Shown: piece by piece, positions 1-8,042 of the stretch | How the letters are laid out: every line of letters starts with the position of its first letter | How positions within the stretch are numbered: the first letter of the stretch is position 1 | NCBI GenBank assembly: GCA_052034005.1 | Contig: JBPOJB010000036.1 | Span: forward strand, 1 to 47,121 | DNA length: 47,121 nt | Direction of reading: 5' to 3' | From: JAAYDI01 sp052034005 | Lineage (GTDB): Bacteria; Planctomycetota; Planctomycetia; Pirellulales; Pirellulaceae | Translations under genes and position numbers: made by a program | Notes under the pieces: model-generated | What the model saw: only the letters and a program-made list of their open reading frames with translations | Told to the model about the DNA's origin: nothing | Databases searched by the model: none

Positions 1-2
1 CG

Positions 3-764
3 GCGTTCGAGCAATTCCCGGAGGAGACGGATCGGCCCAGTTTCCACGCCGACACGATCGAGCGCGCAGTGCTGGCGAAGTTGCAGGTCTTCATGGCCGA
101 CGAACGCACGAAGCGTGCGATCCGCACCGAGATCAGCCGCCGCACCCGGGAGGTCGACACCAGCGCGAGCCGGCTCGAAGCGCGGCTCTCCGAAGTCCGG
201 AGCCGGATCGAGCGCGGGACGCGCAATCTCGCCCTGGCCAACCCGGAGGACATCCCCGGCATCTCCACGCTGTTGTCCGGTTGGCGCGACGAGGAGAAGC
301 AGCTCAAGGAGCGACTGCGGAAAATCCGCAGTGAGCAGGCTCCCTCTCCCGAAGCGCTGGAAGTGGTGAGCCGGCTGGACGAACTGGTGCAGCGGCTGTC
401 GGAAGCCGACCGAGAGAAGCTCATGTTCGCCATCCGGCAGACCGTCAAGCGCGTCACGCTTCGGCGTGAACGCCTGGGCGCAGGCAAGCAGCGCATCACG
501 CAGTGGACCGGCGCAATCGAACTCCGGGACGACCTGGGCGTGCCAGGAACAATCCCGCTGACCGACGACGACATCCCGGCCCCTGGGCGCTGGCGCGAAG
601 TGGTTGATTACGTACGTAAGCGCGGCGACAGCGTGTTCCTCCGGGATGTGAGCACGCACTTCGCCATCCCATCCGCCTACGCATCGCGTCTCCTATCGCA
701 AGGCGTGCTGAGTGGCAAGCTCCGCCATCAAGGCCCACGCACGGGCTGGATCGCCGTCGAATAG
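3..764 (+). CDS. Serine recombinase, C-terminal part (cut by window edge)
   Basis: The reading frame is open at the left edge, so the catalytic resolvase domain lies outside the window. What remains is the tail typical of large serine recombinases: a long charged helical segment with coiled-coil character (about residues 40-125 of the visible part, rich in Arg, Glu and Leu), a short beta-rich stretch, and a C-terminal winged-helix-like segment ending at TGA-free TAG 762-764. Members of this family cut and rejoin DNA at attachment sites for phage, transposon or integrative elements, and planctomycete genomes carry many. The internal GTG at 69 is only the first start-like codon, not the real start. 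The last 37 bases overlap the end of the convergent lipoprotein gene. Family assignment is by architecture rather than catalytic residues, so confidence is moderate. Confidence 0.6.
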   Translation, partial: AFEQFPEETDRPSFHADTIERAVLAKLQVFMADERTKRAIRTEISRRTREVDTSASRLEARLSEVRSRIERGTRNLALANPEDIPGISTLLSGWRDEEKQLKERLRKIRSEQAPSPEALEVVSRLDELVQRLSEADREKLMFAIRQTVKRVTLRRERLGAGKQRITQWTGAIELRDDLGVPGTIPLTDDDIPAPGRWREVVDYVRKRGDSVFLRDVSTHFAIPSAYASRLLSQGVLSGKLRHQGPRTGWIAVE

Positions 765-1333
765 GGCCCACAACGATAGTTATCCCATTCCTCGTCTCTT
801 GGCTGCGGATCAGGATCGTCAGAAGGGATGTCGATGTCAATGACCTGATGCCCCTCTCGGATCTGTCTGCGCAAGGGCGTCTGGTCGGGCGACATATACC
901 GCAGGGGCACGCGCGACGGCCGGACCGGGGGTGGCGGCGCGTTCTCGTCCAGCTGTTCATCGACCGTGCCATGATCACGGCGCATGATGCCGGACGAGGC
1001 AGACACGTCCTGGACGGTGACTCGGTGCCAGCCGGTTGTGGCCCCGTCCTGCTGATCGTCGCCGCGCAGGCGGAAACCGCCATTCCCGTCCGTCAACGCA
1101 CACGCGCGAGGCCCCACGGCGCCTCGGCTGGGTTCCGGCAGGAAGACGACTAAGCAGTTGTCCAAGGGTTGGCCGTCGAGCTGCAACCGGCCTTCGACCG
1201 TCGCCGGCGGCTCAACGCGGCCGCATCCGGGAAGCAGGGACCCCAGTGCGATGCTCAGGCCGAGAACCAACTGGACGCGGGCCGCAGGGAGCCCTGCTCG
1301 ATCCTGGGCGGGCCGCGGCCGCGACGGGCTCAT
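728..1333 (-). CDS. Secreted lipoprotein with carboxypeptidase-regulatory-like fold
   Basis: This 201-residue protein starts with a basic stretch, a hydrophobic segment and a lipobox-like LLPGC, so it is probably lipid-anchored after export. The mature part opens with a motif common in planctomycete lipoproteins (VEGRLQLDGQPLDNCLVVF), a transthyretin/carboxypeptidase-regulatory-like beta-sandwich, followed by an Asp/Pro-rich tail. The start ATG at 1333 was chosen because it overlaps the stop of the upstream DUF1559 gene (ATGA) and has GGAGG upstream; a longer frame to 1474 would run antiparallel inside that gene without a signal peptide. The pair DUF1559 plus such a lipoprotein recurs in planctomycetes, which suggests a shared envelope role. 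The precise function is unknown. Confidence 0.75.
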   Translation of the reverse strand: MSPSRPRPAQDRAGLPAARVQLVLGLSIALGSLLPGCGRVEPPATVEGRLQLDGQPLDNCLVVFLPEPSRGAVGPRACALTDGNGGFRLRGDDQQDGATTGWHRVTVQDVSASSGIMRRDHGTVDEQLDENAPPPPVRPSRVPLRYMSPDQTPLRRQIREGHQVIDIDIPSDDPDPQPRDEEWDNYRCGPYSTAIQPVRGP

Positions 1334-2361
1334 GGGAGTTCCTCCACCTCGTACCCTGCCCGCGTGGTTATCGCCCGGAGCGTGAGCAGCGGTATGGTAT
1401 CGGCGACGAAGCGCACCGAGCCGTCGCACAGCGACAGATGGGCGCCGCTGGGATGGTTGCTGCCGAACGCGCACACCCGCAAGTCAATGTAGTACTTGAA
1501 TTCCGCCGGGCTGTTGCACGGCGGGTGTGCCGGCGCGCGATGCGCGTAATCGAACGGCAGGCGGTAATTGAGCGGGGAGTAGCTGCTGAGGGTGATATGC
1601 GCCAGCGCCCCGCGGCTGGCGCCGCACCAGTTCCCGTACATGCGGAAGTTCCAGTCCCAGCCTTGATCGGAAAACGTGTTGTAGTTCGGATCCGTGCGGC
1701 TCCGTTCCCCGAACAGCACCGTCTGGCTGGTGCCGTCGGTGATGTCGTCCAACCGTACCGGCTGCTGGTTCGGCTTGGGTTCCGAATAGGGTCCGACCAT
1801 GAAGAACAGCCCGTCGGTCTGCAGGTACCCGGAGTCGGGCGAGTAGGACCTCGTCCCGCCATTTCCCGCATAGTTCGTCACGGTGACATAGCGGTCGAGC
1901 AGGTCCCCTTGGATCCGTTGCGTGTAATGCATCGGGTTTTCGCTCTCCGGTTCCGACGGGCAGAGCAGCATCCGCGGCCCGCGGGCGGACGTGGCGTTGA
2001 GCCCTCCCCCATTGCCGGAAAAAGCGGTGTCGGGATCGTGGAAGTCCCACTGACGATACAGGTTGTCCATCTCTAGGTAGGGCAGAAGGTGCACGAACAG
2101 GCTGATGCCGCGACCTGACGGGGTGCGACTCGGGAACCACCAGCCCATGACCGTCCCGCCCGGAAAGCACCCCGCCACGTCATGGTAGTTGTGCGCGGCC
2201 AACGACAGCTGTTTGAGCGTATTGCTGCACTGCAGGCGGCGCGCCGCCTCGCGCGCGGCCTGGACCGCAGGCAGCAGCAGCGCGACGAGCGTCCCGAGGA
2301 TCGCGATCACCACCAGGAGTTCCACCAGCGTGAATCCGGGCCTGCGACCTGTGCGCGGCAT
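1330..2361 (-). CDS. DUF1559 pseudopilin-like protein with prepilin leader
   Basis: A 343-residue protein with a type IV prepilin leader: basic N-terminus, cleavage site PG|FTLVELLVVIAILG and a hydrophobic helix running to about residue 33. The DUF1559 body follows, with the CSNTLKQLSLAAHNYHD stretch just after the helix and, near the end, H-X9-DG (His and Asp-Gly in HPSGAHLSLCDG). The length is normal for this very large planctomycete family. Processing by prepilin peptidase and assembly or display at the envelope is expected from the family; no specific function is known. AAGGAG precedes the start, and a good promoter (2419-2448) lies upstream. The gene is translationally coupled to the lipoprotein gene downstream. 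Confidence 0.92.
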   Translation of the reverse strand: MPRTGRRPGFTLVELLVVIAILGTLVALLLPAVQAAREAARRLQCSNTLKQLSLAAHNYHDVAGCFPGGTVMGWWFPSRTPSGRGISLFVHLLPYLEMDNLYRQWDFHDPDTAFSGNGGGLNATSARGPRMLLCPSEPESENPMHYTQRIQGDLLDRYVTVTNYAGNGGTRSYSPDSGYLQTDGLFFMVGPYSEPKPNQQPVRLDDITDGTSQTVLFGERSRTDPNYNTFSDQGWDWNFRMYGNWCGASRGALAHITLSSYSPLNYRLPFDYAHRAPAHPPCNSPAEFKYYIDLRVCAFGSNHPSGAHLSLCDGSVRFVADTIPLLTLRAITTRAGYEVEELP

Positions 2362-2418
2362 CCGCGGACTCCTTGATCAAGGCTTCTAGTAGACATGCTC
2401 CACTACATCGAGAGCCGT

Positions 2419-2448
2419 ATCGTACTGCACCCGCCGCCGCCCTGTCAA
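2419..2448 (-). promoter_or_regulatory. Sigma-70-type promoter for the DUF1559/lipoprotein pair
   Basis: On the minus strand a perfect TTGACA (2448-2443) and TACGAT (2424-2419) are separated by 18 bases, about 58 bases before the DUF1559 start. This is the best promoter match in the window. The remaining intergenic stretch to 2740 shows only a short direct repeat (2530-2574) and no convincing promoter for the plus-strand gene. Confidence 0.5.
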
Positions 2449-2529
2449 CCGCCGCCCGGCGCCCTGGGACGGCCGGACGTTCGTACGCACGTTATCTTCG
2501 GTTGACTGCTTGAGCTCTTCGCGCTTCGG

Positions 2530-2574
2530 GCTTCGTCATTCCTTCGTGCTTGGGTATTCCGAGCTTCGTCATTC
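2530..2574. repeat. Short direct repeat GCTTCGTCATTC x2
   Basis: GCTTCGTCATTC occurs at 2530-2541 and again at 2563-2574, with related CTTCG words between them. On the other strand it reads GAATGACGAAGC, a word type often seen as short degenerate repeats between genes in planctomycetes and relatives. It lies in the 379-base gap between divergent genes. No function can be assigned. Confidence 0.5.
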
Positions 2575-2740
2575 TCATCCATGATAGCCGAATCGCGCAC
2601 GGTCATTTAGGATCAGGGGCAGTGCACCTGCCCGACACGAAGCGCGGGCCTGGCGCGTAACGGCGTCGCGGGTGGCGGCGAGCGGCCGGCGCAGGCAGGC
2701 GAGCTCATGCATCTTGAACCTGGCAAGAGGGGCTATGGCT

Positions 2741-5626
2741 ATGCGGGTCTCGATGGTGTGCGGCCTGAGGCTGTGTGCGGTCGTGGTTCTCTGGAGCGCT
2801 GCGGGACACACGGCTGGTGGGCAGGCCGCGGAGGACAATCTCGTCCAGAATCCTGGGTTTGAGGCGGGGTTGGCGTCGTGGTCGGTGCAAAGCTGGCCTG
2901 CGGATCGTCTGGATTTGAAAGCCGACGTCAGCCTGGACAGGCAAACGCGGCATGCGGGCGACGCGGCATTCCGATTGACCGTGGACTTTCCGGAGAACGC
3001 GGAGATTTACACTCCGGCGCAAACTGTGCCGGTCTTTGCCGACATGGAGTATATGCTCAGCGCGTTCATCAAGACGGACCTGGCCAGCGGCTCGATTCAG
3101 CTCGAACTGCAGGATGCCCGCGGCTGGCAGCTGCTCTCGAGTGCGTCGCCGCCGCTCAGCGGCCGGCAGGATTGGACGCGGGTCGAGTTGCCGTTTCGCA
3201 CGGGGCGTGCGACGGAGGCGATCCGCTTGAGTCTGCGCCACGTCGGCCGTCCGGGCGACCGGCAGCCCATGCGGGGCGACATCTGGCTCGATGACGTCGC
3301 GCTGCGGGAGAAGCCAACCGGCAGGCCGCGTCTGTCAGCGCGGGAGCTGGAGGCGGCGATTCGCGACAGCCGGCTCATCACGCTGGAGAACGACGCGGTC
3401 CGCATCGCGTTCACGGAACCGCGGCTGTGCGTGCGGTCGATCAAGTACAGGCAGTTGCCCGCCTTGCAGCTGTCGCCTGACCCGCTGGCGGAAGCCCCAT
3501 TGTATCAGATCACATTGCGCGGTCCCGGCGGGCGCAGCCAGGAGGTCCGCGCGACGGACGCACTGGCGGTCACGGCACGAGCACACGGGGACCAGCGACC
3601 GCGCCGGTGGGTGCTCGAAGCCCGCCACGGTGGGCCGTTGGACAGGGTGTCTGTTCAGGTCGAGCTGGACGAGTCCGGAGCAGTGGACCTGCGTCTGGAG
3701 ACGGGCCAGCCACAGTCGGGCTGGACGATCAGCGACCTGGTGTTCCCGCAGATCGTCACACGCGGCCTGTTGAGCGACACGCCATGGAACACCTTCGTGG
3801 GGGGCGCCGAGCCGCGCGCGCTGGCCGCCGGCTGGAACCTTCCCAGCGGCACGTACCCGGTCAGTGTCCGCATCCCACTGCTGTACCAAAGCGGGCCGCA
3901 CGGCGGCATGTATCTCATGGTGCGGGACCCGGACCAATGGGTGAAGGCGTTCAGGATGGCCCCTCAGCTCGACGCGGCGGAGAAGACGCCGGCCTCCATC
4001 ACATGGCAGGTTGCGGTCGAGCTCGGCGCGGGTGATCCGCTGCCGCGCTTTACAGCCCGGCTGGGACCCATCCAGGACACGCCCTACGAAGCGGCGGAAG
4101 CGTACCGTGACTGGGCCGTGAGCCAGGCGTGGTGTCCGCCGCCCTTGAGCGCGCGGCGCGACATGACCCCTTGGCGGCTGCGCGGCGTGCCGCACTACTT
4201 CTACTACCAGTCCCAGGCCCACTCAGACGCCGACAGGGAGCGCTCTGACCAGGCACCAGCACGGACGATCGAGGACCTGCAGAAGGCGGGCCTCAGTCAA
4301 CTGACGCTGCAGGACGTGCCCGTGGTCATGGCCGCACTGCCGCAGGAACTTCGCGAGCTTGGCGGCGCAGTGGACCTGCGCGGCTGGGAGAAATGGGGCT
4401 TGTGGATGAATCCCGACTGGTGGCCGCCGCGGGAGGGCGAGCCGGCGCTACGCCAGGCTATCGAGGCGGTTCACAAGGCGGGGTTGCACGTCACGACCGA
4501 CATCCAGTTCAACCAACTGAGTATCCACCGTGCGGTTCACGACCACGGCGGGTTCGGCGAGGAAGGGTTGCGGGCGATCGAGGCACACGGGATTCGCGTG
4601 TCTGACGTGGGGATCATGAACGGCCAAGGCGAAGTGCCCTGGACCGGCCCCCCGGAATACCGGTCGAATCTGGTCTGTGAAAACGTCCCCGTGATCTTCA
4701 ACCATGTAGTGGAGACGCTCCAGCACATGCGAGGCGCGGGCTTCGACGAGGTCCAGTTCGACACCGGCGGCTGGACGATCGACAGGCCGTGCTGGAACCC
4801 GAAACATCTCCACCCGCCGGGGCCCGGCTATTGGCAAACGGCCGATTCGCGGGACTACTATGACCGTCTGCGCGATGCGGTTTCGGATGCGGCCCCAGAC
4901 GCCTTCGGCTTCTGCGAAGAGTATTACAACGAACTGCGGCTGCATTCCTACGCGACGATCTACGTCCGCTACGCACAGGAACTGATGCCGTCGAACTTCA
5001 CGGCCAAGCAAGCGCGCGAGCGGTTCATCGACGGGCGGGTCACGCTGCAACCGGACATGTTCTCGTATGTTTACCACGACCGGGTCGTCGAGTCGGGTTT
5101 TTTCTGGACTGCGGGGCCCACGGAGTACCAGGCGGCTGTCAATATCGTGATGGGAGTGTGCGCCGGTCCACAGGCAACACCCTGGCTCTCCTTCCAGACC
5201 ATGCTGGAGGACCGATGGATGAAGATCTTCCTCGCGGGCACCCGGGCGCGCGAGACGTTCGCGCGGCCCTATCTGCTGTTAGGCCAGATGCTCAGGCCGA
5301 TGCAGGTCGAGCCGTGGGTGACGATCTCGGTGGAGCGCCGGGAAGTCGGCGCGAATGCGCCTGTCCGCGAAACGTACCAGGTACCGGCTGTGGTCCAGCA
5401 GGCCTACCGCGCGCCCGACGGCAAGATCGGCTGGATCCTGATCAATCACACCAACGAGTCCGTGACCTGCGTGCCGCAGCCGCCGCAGCCGCCTTGGTTC
5501 CGCCAGCTTGCCGCCGCCAGGGCGATCCACCGCATCACGGTCGACGGGTCGCAGCCGTTGGCACCCCGCGATCTGGCAAACGTCACGTTGGCGCCGGCCG
5601 AAGTCGTGATGCTAGAAGAGAACTGA
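2741..5626 (+). CDS. Large secreted carbohydrate-active protein (CBM-like plus TIM-barrel-like)
   Basis: A 961-residue exported protein. A signal peptide (about residues 1-27) is followed by a jelly-roll carbohydrate-binding-module-like domain (about 30-190), recognisable by the opening NLVQNPGFEAGLASW and the closing IWLDDVALRE. Then come a beta-sandwich-like region (about 210-450) and a probable (beta/alpha)8 barrel (about 460-820) with acidic barrel-end motifs such as FDEVQFDTGGW and FGFCEEYYNE, and a small C-terminal beta domain. The architecture resembles DUF6259-type glycoside-hydrolase-like proteins, as does the protein at 36978-40328. Substrate and catalytic residues cannot be named with certainty. 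Start 2741 was chosen over 2735 because AGAGGGG then sits 8 bases upstream. It is monocistronic. Confidence 0.75.
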   Translation: MRVSMVCGLRLCAVVVLWSAAGHTAGGQAAEDNLVQNPGFEAGLASWSVQSWPADRLDLKADVSLDRQTRHAGDAAFRLTVDFPENAEIYTPAQTVPVFADMEYMLSAFIKTDLASGSIQLELQDARGWQLLSSASPPLSGRQDWTRVELPFRTGRATEAIRLSLRHVGRPGDRQPMRGDIWLDDVALREKPTGRPRLSARELEAAIRDSRLITLENDAVRIAFTEPRLCVRSIKYRQLPALQLSPDPLAEAPLYQITLRGPGGRSQEVRATDALAVTARAHGDQRPRRWVLEARHGGPLDRVSVQVELDESGAVDLRLETGQPQSGWTISDLVFPQIVTRGLLSDTPWNTFVGGAEPRALAAGWNLPSGTYPVSVRIPLLYQSGPHGGMYLMVRDPDQWVKAFRMAPQLDAAEKTPASITWQVAVELGAGDPLPRFTARLGPIQDTPYEAAEAYRDWAVSQAWCPPPLSARRDMTPWRLRGVPHYFYYQSQAHSDADRERSDQAPARTIEDLQKAGLSQLTLQDVPVVMAALPQELRELGGAVDLRGWEKWGLWMNPDWWPPREGEPALRQAIEAVHKAGLHVTTDIQFNQLSIHRAVHDHGGFGEEGLRAIEAHGIRVSDVGIMNGQGEVPWTGPPEYRSNLVCENVPVIFNHVVETLQHMRGAGFDEVQFDTGGWTIDRPCWNPKHLHPPGPGYWQTADSRDYYDRLRDAVSDAAPDAFGFCEEYYNELRLHSYATIYVRYAQELMPSNFTAKQARERFIDGRVTLQPDMFSYVYHDRVVESGFFWTAGPTEYQAAVNIVMGVCAGPQATPWLSFQTMLEDRWMKIFLAGTRARETFARPYLLLGQMLRPMQVEPWVTISVERREVGANAPVRETYQVPAVVQQAYRAPDGKIGWILINHTNESVTCVPQPPQPPWFRQLAAARAIHRITVDGSQPLAPRDLANVTLAPAEVVMLEEN

Positions 5627-5721
5627 GAGCGGTCCGAGGTGCGGTCGAAAGAGAAGACTCAACCGCGAGATATCCGGAGGTGTCCGGAACCTGGAGTACC
5701 TCGGAACCAGGGCGTCTGTAA

Positions 5722-5855
5722 CCTATGTCGGTAGCCTATGTCGGTTCCTCCATGTGGTTGATATAATGCCGGCGCACGCGCGGACGGACTTCTCGGACGG
5801 ACCGTTCGGCCAGACCGGCTCGATCATCGTGGGGGCGCACGCCCGCGGACGGACT
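5722..5855 (+). promoter_or_regulatory. Probable control region of the radical SAM operon
   Basis: A tandem 12-base word (CCTATGTCGGTA at 5722-5733, CCTATGTCGGTT at 5735-5746) is followed by a perfect TATAAT at 5762-5767 and then by two near-identical copies of a 20-22 base word (5771-5790 and 5834-5855, core CGCGGACGGACT). The -35 position is poor, which would fit an activator- or repressor-controlled promoter. The first gene of the operon starts at 5879. The assignment is inferred from position and repeats only. Confidence 0.35.
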
Positions 5856-5878
5856 GAGGCTCCTGCGGCAAAGAAGAT

Positions 5879-6265
5879 ATGGCCATGTTGGAATTGCATT
5901 GGCACGTCGGCTGGTGGGCGATCCTGGTGGGCCTGTTGGTTGGTACCGCGCTGGGTTTGTGTTTCCACCGCGACCAGTGGATGGGCGGCTATCAATCCTG
6001 GCGCCGCCGGCTTATGCGGCTGGCGCACATTTCTCTGGTCGGTACCGGCTTGTTGAATCTGGCAGCTGCCGCCACGGCCGACTCACACGGCTTAGCGGCC
6101 CTTCCCTGCCTCGCCTCAGTCGGTTTCCTTCTGGGCGCCGTCACGATGCCCAGCGTTTGTGCTCTGGCGGCGTGGCGACCGTCGTTTCGTCACGGGTTCT
6201 GCATCCCCGTTCTCAGTCTGATCGTGGCGGTGGGCGACCTGATCTGGGAGGGGCTGTGGCCATGA
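5879..6265 (+). CDS. Small integral membrane protein, first gene of radical SAM operon
   Basis: A 128-residue protein with about four hydrophobic segments (roughly residues 10-27, 47-65, 72-92 and 106-124) and no recognised domain. The second in-frame ATG (5885) is an alternative start with slightly better spacing to AAAGAAG. Its stop overlaps the start of the radical SAM gene (ATGA at 6262-6265), so the two are almost certainly co-translated. It may anchor, or handle a lipid substrate for, the neighbouring enzyme; this is inferred from the coupling alone. Confidence 0.7.
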   Translation: MAMLELHWHVGWWAILVGLLVGTALGLCFHRDQWMGGYQSWRRRLMRLAHISLVGTGLLNLAAAATADSHGLAALPCLASVGFLLGAVTMPSVCALAAWRPSFRHGFCIPVLSLIVAVGDLIWEGLWP

Positions 6266-7590
6266 GAATTGGGCTGGTGGCCATGAGCGGCATCCGGGCC
6301 TGTGACGAGGAGCTATTGCGGCTGGGCCTGACACTGCCGGGATTCGTCGAGCGGAGCAAGACGATCGCGTCACTCCCGAGCCTGGGTCTGCTGACCCTGG
6401 CGGGCCTGACGCCGCCGCGGCACGAGTGCATCTACGTGGAGGTCGAGGATATCCGCCAGCTGGACCAGCCCCCCGGCGGATTCGACCTGGTTGCCATCTC
6501 CAGCTTCAGTGCCCAGATTGGCGAGGCTTACGCGCTGGCGGACCAGTACCGGGCGCTCGGCGTACCCGTTGTGTTGGGCGGCCTCCACGTGACCGCACTG
6601 CCCGACGAGGCTGCTCGCCATGCTGATGCCGTCGTCGTCGGCGAGGGTGAACCCGTCTGGGAGACCATCCTGAACGATGCGGAAGCCGGCCGCTTGCGGC
6701 CACGCTACAGTTCGGACGGCAGCTACCCGCTGGACCAGGCGCCGATGCCGGCTTTCGAGTTGCTTGATCTGGACAAGTACAACCGGTTAACGGTCCAGGC
6801 CAGCCGGGGCTGCCCATGGCGTTGCGAGTTCTGTGCCAGCTCGATTCTGCTGAGCCCGCATTATAAACAGAAGCCGGTCGAGCGGGTGCTGGCGGAGATC
6901 GACCGCATTCGCAGCCTGTGGTCGCATCCCTTCCTCGAACTGGCGGACGATAACGCCTTTGTCAACAAGCCGTATTGGCGCTGGCTGCTGTCCGCGCTGC
7001 AGGGCCGGCGTGTCCGCTGGTTCGCCGAGACCGATCTGTCGATCCATGAGGACGAAGAGCTGCTGGGCCTGATGCGCGACAGCGGTTGTGCTGAAGTCCT
7101 CATCGGCTTCGAGAGCCCCGTGCGCGACGGCTTGAGCGGCCTGGAGCTGAGGCGCGACTGGAAACATAGGCGCTGGCCCGAGTATCAGGAGGCCATCCGG
7201 CGAATCCAGGCACATGGCATCCGCGTCAACGGTTGCTTCGTGCTTGGTTTGGACGGCCACACGCTCGACGTGTTCGACGCGGTGCACGATTTCGCCGTCG
7301 CCACGGAGTTGTTCGACGTGCAGATCACCATCCAAACGCCCTTCCCCGGCACGCCACTCTACGACCGACTGCGGCGCGAAGGACGGCTGCTGTACGACGG
7401 CCAGTGGGAGCGTTGCACGCTGTTCGACATCAACTACTGCCCGCGGCCGATGACGGTCGATGAGCTGCGCGCCGGCTTCCACAGTCTAGGTGTGCGGCTG
7501 TACGGCGAGGAAATGACCCGCTGGCGGCGGGAGAACTTCAATCGCAAGTACCTTCGTTCGGCTCGACACGTTGAGGAGATCGAATCATGA
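6262..7590 (+). CDS. B12-binding-type radical SAM enzyme
   Basis: A 442-residue class B-like radical SAM protein. An N-terminal Rossmann-like cobalamin-binding-type domain (about residues 1-160; GFDLVAISSFSAQIGEAY, then VVLGGLHVTALPDEA and ADAVVVGEGEPVW) precedes the radical SAM core with its CxxxCxxC cluster motif (GCPWRCEFCASS, about residues 188-199). Further barrel motifs are LADDNAFVN, GFESP and the C-terminal-side QTPFPGTPLYDRL. The family performs methylations or other radical reactions on lipids, tetrapyrroles, antibiotics and similar targets. The substrate is unknown; flanking membrane proteins suggest a lipid or membrane-linked substrate. It overlaps both neighbours by ATGA. Confidence 0.9.
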   Translation: MRIGLVAMSGIRACDEELLRLGLTLPGFVERSKTIASLPSLGLLTLAGLTPPRHECIYVEVEDIRQLDQPPGGFDLVAISSFSAQIGEAYALADQYRALGVPVVLGGLHVTALPDEAARHADAVVVGEGEPVWETILNDAEAGRLRPRYSSDGSYPLDQAPMPAFELLDLDKYNRLTVQASRGCPWRCEFCASSILLSPHYKQKPVERVLAEIDRIRSLWSHPFLELADDNAFVNKPYWRWLLSALQGRRVRWFAETDLSIHEDEELLGLMRDSGCAEVLIGFESPVRDGLSGLELRRDWKHRRWPEYQEAIRRIQAHGIRVNGCFVLGLDGHTLDVFDAVHDFAVATELFDVQITIQTPFPGTPLYDRLRREGRLLYDGQWERCTLFDINYCPRPMTVDELRAGFHSLGVRLYGEEMTRWRRENFNRKYLRSARHVEEIES

Positions 7591-8021
7591 CCGGCCCGAA
7601 ATGGATCTCGCCGCTGTTCTGGCTCGCCGCGTTGTACGACGGCCTCTTGGGCCTGGCCTTTCTGGCGGCACCTGGCCGCTGGTTCGAGTGCTGCCAGGTC
7701 ACGCCGCCGAACCACCTGGGCTACGTCCAGTTTCCGGCCGCGCTGCTGCTGATCTTCGGGCTGATGTTCGCCGACATTGCCCGGGATCCCGTCGGCCGGC
7801 GGCGTTTGATCGTCTACGGCATCCTGCTCAAGGCGGCCTACTGCGGCGTTGTCGGGTTCCACTGGTTTTCGGCCGGCATCCCCGGCATGTGGAAGCCGTT
7901 CGTCCTGATCGACCTGGTAATGGGCCTGCTTTTCGCATCAGCCTACGTGGTCATCGGCAACATTGCGCCGAAGCGGCCCAGCACGGAGACCAGGTCGGCA
8001 ATTGCTTCGTTTGATGCTTGA
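7587..8021 (+). CDS. Small integral membrane protein, third gene of radical SAM operon
   Basis: A 144-residue protein with four predicted membrane segments (about 9-27, 44-63, 74-93 and 105-124). The start ATG overlaps the radical SAM stop (ATGA), so it belongs to the same coupled operon. The pattern, with a short conserved-looking YVQFPAALLLIFGLMF segment, resembles small four-helix membrane proteins of unknown function. No enzyme motif is visible. It converges on the metallophosphoesterase gene with only 21 bases between the ends. Confidence 0.75.
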   Translation: MTGPKWISPLFWLAALYDGLLGLAFLAAPGRWFECCQVTPPNHLGYVQFPAALLLIFGLMFADIARDPVGRRRLIVYGILLKAAYCGVVGFHWFSAGIPGMWKPFVLIDLVMGLLFASAYVVIGNIAPKRPSTETRSAIASFDA

Positions 8022-8042
8022 TGACGGACACCTCAGCTGGCC

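Noticed and set aside
728..1474. Longer lipoprotein start at 1474
   Set aside because: The extra 47 residues are a shadow of the DUF1559 gene and would hide the signal peptide; ATG 1333 has a ribosome site and ATGA coupling.
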